Made by a program: the position numbers and the translations under genes
NCBI GenBank assembly: GCA_009774585.1
Contig: VSOA01000042.1
Coordinates: 1-18,585, forward strand
DNA length: 18,585 nt
Source: Lachnospiraceae bacterium
Lineage (GTDB): Bacteria; Bacillota; Clostridia; Lachnospirales; Lachnospiraceae
Reading direction: 5' to 3'
Part shown: in pieces, positions 14,519-18,585 of the stretch
How positions within the stretch are numbered: the stretch's first letter is position 1
Layout of the letters: each line of letters starts with the position of its first letter
The notes under the pieces: model-generated
Seen by the model: only the letters and a program-made list of their open reading frames with translations
Told to the model about the DNA's origin: nothing
Database searches by the model: none

Positions 14519-14842
14519 ATGGCGAAGAAGAACAGTTATATGTTTACGAATAAACAGCATACCCAGAAAGGCATCATGTCCACAATACTCGGCGTGATTT
14601 CTCTTGCGACGCTTTCCTATGCCGTGATCATGAGTTATCTGAAGGCGGGAGATATCCCGAGGCAGTATGGTGCGGCGGCGATGCTTGTGATGATCTTTTC
14701 TTTCGTAGGGGCAGCGCTCGGCGTGATTTCTAAGACTGAGCGGGATAAATTCTATCTGTTTACCTATCTCGGTATCGGATTGAATGTTTTAGCGCTCGCT
14801 GCAATCAGCGTAATTCTGTATGCAGGTGCGTATGCACTGTGA
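14519..14842 (+). CDS. Small membrane protein, three predicted helices (possibly DUF6142)
   Basis: 107 aa. AAGGAG at 14508-14513 lies 5 nt before the ATG. Basic N-terminus (MAKKNSYMFTNKQHTQKG), then three hydrophobic segments at about residues 19-41, 51-72 and 79-104, with a charged link KTERDKF between the second and third. I associate the N-terminal pattern MxTNKxHxxKGIMSTILG with an uncharacterised clostridial family, DUF6142, from memory and not by search. No catalytic motif is seen. Function is unknown. A candidate promoter for the downstream aminopeptidase starts just after its stop. Confidence 0.8.
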   Translation: MAKKNSYMFTNKQHTQKGIMSTILGVISLATLSYAVIMSYLKAGDIPRQYGAAAMLVMIFSFVGAALGVISKTERDKFYLFTYLGIGLNVLALAAISVILYAGAYAL

Positions 14843-14848
14843 TGTTCG

Positions 14849-14877
14849 TTGTGGCAGAATAATAGCTTGCATATAAT
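14849..14877 (+). promoter_or_regulatory. Putative promoter of the aminopeptidase gene
   Basis: A consensus -10 TATAAT (14872-14877) is preceded by 17 bp and TTGTGG (14849-14854) as a weak -35. Transcription would start near 14884, giving a leader of about 64 nt to the ATG at 14948. Confidence 0.5.
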
Positions 14878-14947
14878 TTGAATATAAAAGGTTATTGAGG
14901 GCGGGAATGAAAGACCGTTGACGGCGGAAATGTGAGGTTTTTGATTG

Positions 14948-17035
14948 ATGATGGAAGATTTATATATTTCGGAAGCAGACAGAGAAGATTTGGAGAAGGA
15001 AAGATACGTGCTTGCAATGGAGCGGATGAAAGAAATACTGAATGAGTCAATCTGCGCGGAGCAGGTGCAGACGTATTTTCATCGTATGGCTGAGTTCGTT
15101 CTGCTTATGGACAGGGCGTGGGACATTGTGGAGAGCGGCAGATTACGACAGATGAGCATGGAAGAGCTGCAGGATTTCAATAGGCGTTTGTATGAGGACA
15201 TTCTTCCGGCGCATTATGGGAATAGTTACGGAAATCCTGACTATGCGGTTGGTTGTCTGGGTGAGTCAATCGGAAAAATGCTGTCTTTTCTATATACGGA
15301 ACTGCGGGGAATGATTCCGGCGGCTTTTGAGCAGAACCGATTTGACATGGTGATACGAATGGAACTTCTGCTGGAAGTTTATCAGGAGTTTGTGAGCTGC
15401 GGGCGTGCAGAAGAGCCGCAGCAGGAAGAAATCCGACGGATACTGTACTGGTATGTAAGTGATTATTATGAACCGGAAGCGCTTGAGAGAACGGCAGGGC
15501 TTCTGTGTCCTGACAAAGACTTTGCATACCGGATTATTATGGAAAGCGATTTGAGCGATTTAAGATATCTGTATTATTACGGAGAGTATATTACTGACAA
15601 TGAACTCAAGACGGCAAGACACTTAAATGAGATGTCTGAAGAGAAGGTTAAGCTGTTGGCGGATACTTATACGGAAGGATACCGGATTGGATTCGAGACA
15701 GGCAATAAAGATATTTCCATAAAGAAAACCGTAAATATCAGATACTTTCTCGGATTTGAGAGAATGATGCGGCAGGCCGTCATCAATTTTGACCAAATCG
15801 GTCTGCGTACGACAATCTATCGTGCGGGAAGTAATATTTTTCAGGGGAGAAGCGTCAACAAGAACGGTTATAGCGGCGCAAACCCGAATAAACAGTTCGA
15901 TTATGACCATAGAGAGGATCAGGCGCTTGTTCTGGATAAACTTCTCGTGGAGCGGAAATTAGATTGTCTGAAGAACGCGTACGAACAATATAAGCAGGAG
16001 GCGGCAGTCTTCGGCGGTCCGGCTGTGGCGGAAATATTCGGCGAGAAACCGTTCGTGCCCCTGACTAAGAAGACAGTCTATAAATTGTCGGAGAAACAGC
16101 AGAAGCTTTCCGTAGAATACGCTTCCAAAGCCGGAGCGATGCAGAACGAATATATTCCCGGCGAGGAGAGAAGTTTCACGATCATTGCTTTTCCGGTGCC
16201 GGACATCGGCGAACGCTACGAAGAAATATTCGACGATATTGTGAGGATCAATACGCTTGATTATAAACTGTATCAGGGAATCCAGCAGAACATCATTGAC
16301 GCGCTGGACAAAGGATTGACCGTAATAGTCAAAGGGTGCGGCAGGAATGACACTGACCTGACGATTAAGCTGCACAAGCTGCAAAACCCTGACAAGGAGA
16401 CGAACTTCGAAAACTGTGTGGCTGACGTTAATATTCCGGTGGGAGAGGTGTTCACTTCTCCGATGCTTGCCGGGACAAACGGCGTGCTGCATGTGACAAG
16501 AGTATTCCTAAACGAACTGGAATACAAAGATATCCGGCTGGAGTTTAAGGACGGAATGATCGCAGATTACGGGTGTGCGAACTTCCCGTCAGAAGAAGAA
16601 AACCGCAAGTATATCAAGGATAACGTGCTGTTCCATCATGATACGCTTCCGCTCGGGGAGTTTGCCATCGGCACGAATACGACGGCATATGTGGTGGCGC
16701 GCAAGTACGGTATTGAGGATAAGATGCCGATTCTGATTGCCGAGAAGACTGGACCGCATTTTGCGGTGGGAGATACCTGTTACTCACATGCGGAGAATGT
16801 AAGAGTGTTCAATCCCGACGGAAAAGAGATTATTGCCAAGGATAACGAAGTGTCAGTTTTGCGTGACACAGATGTCAGCAAGGCATATTTTCAGTGCCAC
16901 ACGGATATTACGATTCCGTATGACGAACTGGGAGAACTGTCTGTGATGACCGAATCAGGAGAGAAGATTTCCATTATCCGGGACAGTCAATTTGTTCTGC
17001 CGGGGTGCGAGGAGTTAAACCGTGCCTTTGCATGA
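14948..17035 (+). CDS. M29-family metallo-aminopeptidase with a long N-terminal extension
   Basis: 695 aa. The C-terminal part (about residues 280-695) resembles M29 aminopeptidases (AmpS/AmpT, leucyl aminopeptidase type). Likely dinuclear metal ligands are all present: Glu500 in PVGEVFTSP, Glu571 in LGEFAIGTN, His604 in GPHFAVGD, and His651 and Asp653 in CHTDI. Tyr612 in CYSH is also conserved. It would remove N-terminal residues from peptides in the cytoplasm. Typical M29 enzymes are about 400-410 aa, so the roughly 270-residue N-terminal region, rich in charged helices, is extra; I do not recognise it. It may be an oligomerisation or substrate-size domain (inference). The start is the ATG at 14948, with GAGGT (14934-14938) upstream; TTG 14945 and ATG 14951 are alternatives. 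Confidence 0.9.
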   Translation: MMEDLYISEADREDLEKERYVLAMERMKEILNESICAEQVQTYFHRMAEFVLLMDRAWDIVESGRLRQMSMEELQDFNRRLYEDILPAHYGNSYGNPDYAVGCLGESIGKMLSFLYTELRGMIPAAFEQNRFDMVIRMELLLEVYQEFVSCGRAEEPQQEEIRRILYWYVSDYYEPEALERTAGLLCPDKDFAYRIIMESDLSDLRYLYYYGEYITDNELKTARHLNEMSEEKVKLLADTYTEGYRIGFETGNKDISIKKTVNIRYFLGFERMMRQAVINFDQIGLRTTIYRAGSNIFQGRSVNKNGYSGANPNKQFDYDHREDQALVLDKLLVERKLDCLKNAYEQYKQEAAVFGGPAVAEIFGEKPFVPLTKKTVYKLSEKQQKLSVEYASKAGAMQNEYIPGEERSFTIIAFPVPDIGERYEEIFDDIVRINTLDYKLYQGIQQNIIDALDKGLTVIVKGCGRNDTDLTIKLHKLQNPDKETNFENCVADVNIPVGEVFTSPMLAGTNGVLHVTRVFLNELEYKDIRLEFKDGMIADYGCANFPSEEENRKYIKDNVLFHHDTLPLGEFAIGTNTTAYVVARKYGIEDKMPILIAEKTGPHFAVGDTCYSHAENVRVFNPDGKEIIAKDNEVSVLRDTDVSKAYFQCHTDITIPYDELGELSVMTESGEKISIIRDSQFVLPGCEELNRAFA

Positions 17036-17081
17036 TGCGGCATCTTAAATAGTAATGATAGGAATCTGATTGAAAAGATAG

Positions 17082-17110
17082 TTGCACGGCGGCGGAAAAT
17101 CTAGTACACT
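17082..17110 (+). promoter_or_regulatory. Putative purE promoter
   Basis: TTGCAC (17082-17087), a 17-bp spacer and TACACT (17105-17110). Both hexamers are partial matches (three and four of six). The start would be near 17117, upstream of a 16-bp palindrome. No guanine riboswitch or PurR-type box was recognised here. Confidence 0.35.
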
Positions 17111-17134
17111 AATGATGGGTATTAATCAGTAATT

Positions 17135-17150
17135 CCACAATATATTGTGG
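17135..17150. promoter_or_regulatory. Perfect 16-bp palindrome before purE
   Basis: CCACAATATATTGTGG reads the same on both strands. It lies about 18 nt after the likely transcription start and 11 nt before the GAGGAGG ribosome site of purE. This is the position of a repressor operator; as RNA it could fold into a 6-bp stem with a 4-nt loop. The regulator is unknown. Confidence 0.6.
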
Positions 17151-17176
17151 TCACGTCAAATGAGGAGGAAAGATAG

Positions 17177-17686
17177 ATGGCACAAGTAGGCATTGTGATG
17201 GGCAGTGATTCGGATATGTCCGTTATGGCGAAAGCGGCTGATTTATTGGAAGATCTGGGTATTTCTTATGAAATGTCAATCATTTCGGCACACAGGGAGC
17301 CGGATGTATTTTATGAGTATGCTAAGAGTGCGGAGAGCAAAGGATATAAGGTAATCATTGCGGGTGCGGGTAAGGCGGCGCATCTGCCGGGAATGTGCGC
17401 TGCTATTTTTCCGATGCCGGTCATCGGCGTTCCGATGAAGACTTCGGATTTGGGTGGTGTGGATTCTCTGTACTCTATTGTCCAGATGCCTTCCGGCATA
17501 CCGGTTGCCACGGTGGCAATCAACGGCGGTCAGAATGCGGGCATTCTTGCGGCGAAGATTCTTGCCACATCCGATCCGGCGCTTTTACAGAGATTGAAAG
17601 ATTATACGCAGAGTCTTAAGGAAAGCGTGCAGAAGAAGGACGCGAAGCTTAAGGAAGTAGGGTACAGAAATTATCTGGCGGATTAA
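17177..17686 (+). CDS. purE: N5-carboxyaminoimidazole ribonucleotide mutase, class I PurE
   Basis: 169 aa. Moves the carboxyl group in N5-CAIR to give CAIR in purine synthesis. Seen: the glycine-rich GSDSDM loop near the N-terminus (Ser10-Asp13), the catalytic SAHR motif with His39 and Arg40, AGKAAHLPGM, and a VPMKTSDLGGVDSLYSIVQM block. The length fits the class I bacterial form, which partners with PurK; no purK is in the window. GAGGAGG (17162-17168) precedes the ATG. purM starts 20 nt downstream, so they share an operon. Confidence 0.97.
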   Translation: MAQVGIVMGSDSDMSVMAKAADLLEDLGISYEMSIISAHREPDVFYEYAKSAESKGYKVIIAGAGKAAHLPGMCAAIFPMPVIGVPMKTSDLGGVDSLYSIVQMPSGIPVATVAINGGQNAGILAAKILATSDPALLQRLKDYTQSLKESVQKKDAKLKEVGYRNYLAD

Positions 17687-17706
17687 AGAACATTTTGGAG
17701 GAAATC

Positions 17707-18585
17707 ATGGATTATAAGACAGCGGGTGTTGATATAGAAGCCGGTTATCAATCGGTAGAACTGATGAAGAAATATGTGAAGGGAACGATGAGACCGGAAG
17801 TGATGGGCGGTTTAGGCGGATTTTCGGGCGCATTTTCCATGGCCAAGATTAAAGAGATGGACAATCCGGTGATGTTATCCGGTACGGACGGCGTCGGCAC
17901 CAAGATTAAGCTGGCGTTTCTGATGGATAAGCATGATACGGTGGGAATCGACTGCGTGGCCATGTGTGTCAACGACGTGGTATGCGCTGGCGGCGAGCCG
18001 CTGTTTTTCTTAGATTATATAGCCTGCGGCAAAAATTATCCGGAGAAGATCGCGACGATTGTCGGCGGTGTGGCCGAAGGATGTAAACAGGCTGGTGCGG
18101 CGTTGATTGGCGGCGAGACGGCGGAACATCCGGGACTGATGCCTGAGGACGAATATGATCTTGCAGGATTTGCCGTGGGAGTAGTCGATGAGAAGGATCT
18201 GATTACCGGCGCTGACATCAAAGCAGGAGATACACTGATCGGCATTGCCTCTTCCGGCGTACACAGTAACGGATTTTCTCTTGTGCGCAAGGTGTTTGAG
18301 ATGACCAGAGAAAGTCTTGATACATATTACGAAGAACTGGGCGGGACATTAGGCGAAGCGCTTATTACACCCACAAGAATTTATGTGAAGGCTTTAGAGT
18401 CCATCCGCAGTGCGGGCGTGAAGATTAAGGGGTGCAGCCATATTACCGGAGGCGGATTCTACGAGAATATACCGAGAATGCTTCCGGAAGGGGTGACGGC
18501 GGTCATACAGAAAGACAGCTATCCGGTTCTGCCGATATTCAAACTGTTACAGGCGAAGGGCAATCTGGAAGAGAAGATGATGTAC
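17707..18585 (+). CDS. purM: Phosphoribosylformylglycinamidine cyclo-ligase (AIR synthetase), 3' end outside window
   Basis: Partial: 293 codons are visible and the frame stays open to the window end; the family is usually about 340-350 aa, so about 50 residues are missing. It converts FGAM to AIR with ATP. Seen: GLGGFSGAFSM near residue 35, SGTDGVGTKIKLAF near 58, the VNDVVCAGGEPLFFLDYIA block, GGETAEHPG, and ASSGVHSNGFSLVRK, plus a GCSHITGGGF motif. GGAGG lies just before the ATG at 17707. It follows purE closely (20 nt), so the two are co-transcribed; further pur genes likely follow. Confidence 0.95.
   Translation, partial: MDYKTAGVDIEAGYQSVELMKKYVKGTMRPEVMGGLGGFSGAFSMAKIKEMDNPVMLSGTDGVGTKIKLAFLMDKHDTVGIDCVAMCVNDVVCAGGEPLFFLDYIACGKNYPEKIATIVGGVAEGCKQAGAALIGGETAEHPGLMPEDEYDLAGFAVGVVDEKDLITGADIKAGDTLIGIASSGVHSNGFSLVRKVFEMTRESLDTYYEELGGTLGEALITPTRIYVKALESIRSAGVKIKGCSHITGGGFYENIPRMLPEGVTAVIQKDSYPVLPIFKLLQAKGNLEEKMMY

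Noticed and set aside
15959..16492. Long antisense open frame (177 codons) inside the aminopeptidase gene
   Set aside because: The plus strand encodes conserved M29 motifs throughout this stretch; the antisense frame is a by-product of codon use.
17021..17060. GATGC/GCATC dyad after the aminopeptidase stop as a terminator
   Set aside because: The stem is only 5 bp with a 1-nt centre and has no T-run.
17041..17176. Purine riboswitch or PurR box upstream of purE
   Set aside because: The conserved riboswitch core sequences and a PurR-type CGAAC box were not found; only a different palindrome is present.

Overview
The window looks like a chromosomal segment from an anaerobic, gut-type Clostridia species, most likely Lachnospiraceae. 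This rests on moderate G+C, purine-rich Shine-Dalgarno sequences (GGAGG, AAGGA), clostridial-style hybrid kinases, a bacteriohemerythrin, and small lipoprotein and membrane genes beside pyr and pur genes. The family assignment is inference; no rRNA or marker gene is present. I see no tRNA, rRNA, CRISPR array, insertion sequence or phage gene.

Left part (1-8313), signal transduction. A large hybrid sensor kinase (47-2845) carries two solute-binding-type sensor domains and a receiver, and is closed by a strong terminator. Next is a four-gene operon (2994-8250): FtsX-type ABC permease, its ATPase, an OmpR-type response regulator and a short-loop sensor kinase. It ends at a strong hairpin terminator. 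This is an export/stress-sensing module with its own two-component system. Tandem repeats occur at two places in it: 17-bp units before the ATPase gene, and 18-bp units inside the kinase's outer loop.

Middle part (8327-11931). A minus-strand hemerythrin protein with a CheX-like C-terminal half is divergent from a stand-alone Hpt phosphotransfer gene. The Hpt may serve the hybrid kinase, which has no Hpt domain of its own. Then come a DUF218 (YdcF/SanA-like) membrane protein behind a cluster of repeated upstream motifs, and a TPR lipoprotein.

Right part (11934-18585), nucleotide metabolism and accessory genes. A Nudix-fold protein with a degenerate catalytic box overlaps pyrF by 4 nt and is followed by pyrE. 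Two small membrane proteins (50 and 107 aa) and an M29 aminopeptidase with a long N-terminal extension follow. The last genes are purE and purM, the latter cut by the window end. A perfect 16-bp palindrome lies between the putative purE promoter and its ribosome binding site.

Most genes are ordinary. The observations most worth following are the degenerate Nudix protein coupled to pyrF with an overlapping mini-ORF and dyad at its start, the hemerythrin/CheX-like fusion divergent from an orphan Hpt, the repeated motif upstream of the DUF218 gene, and the palindrome before purE.
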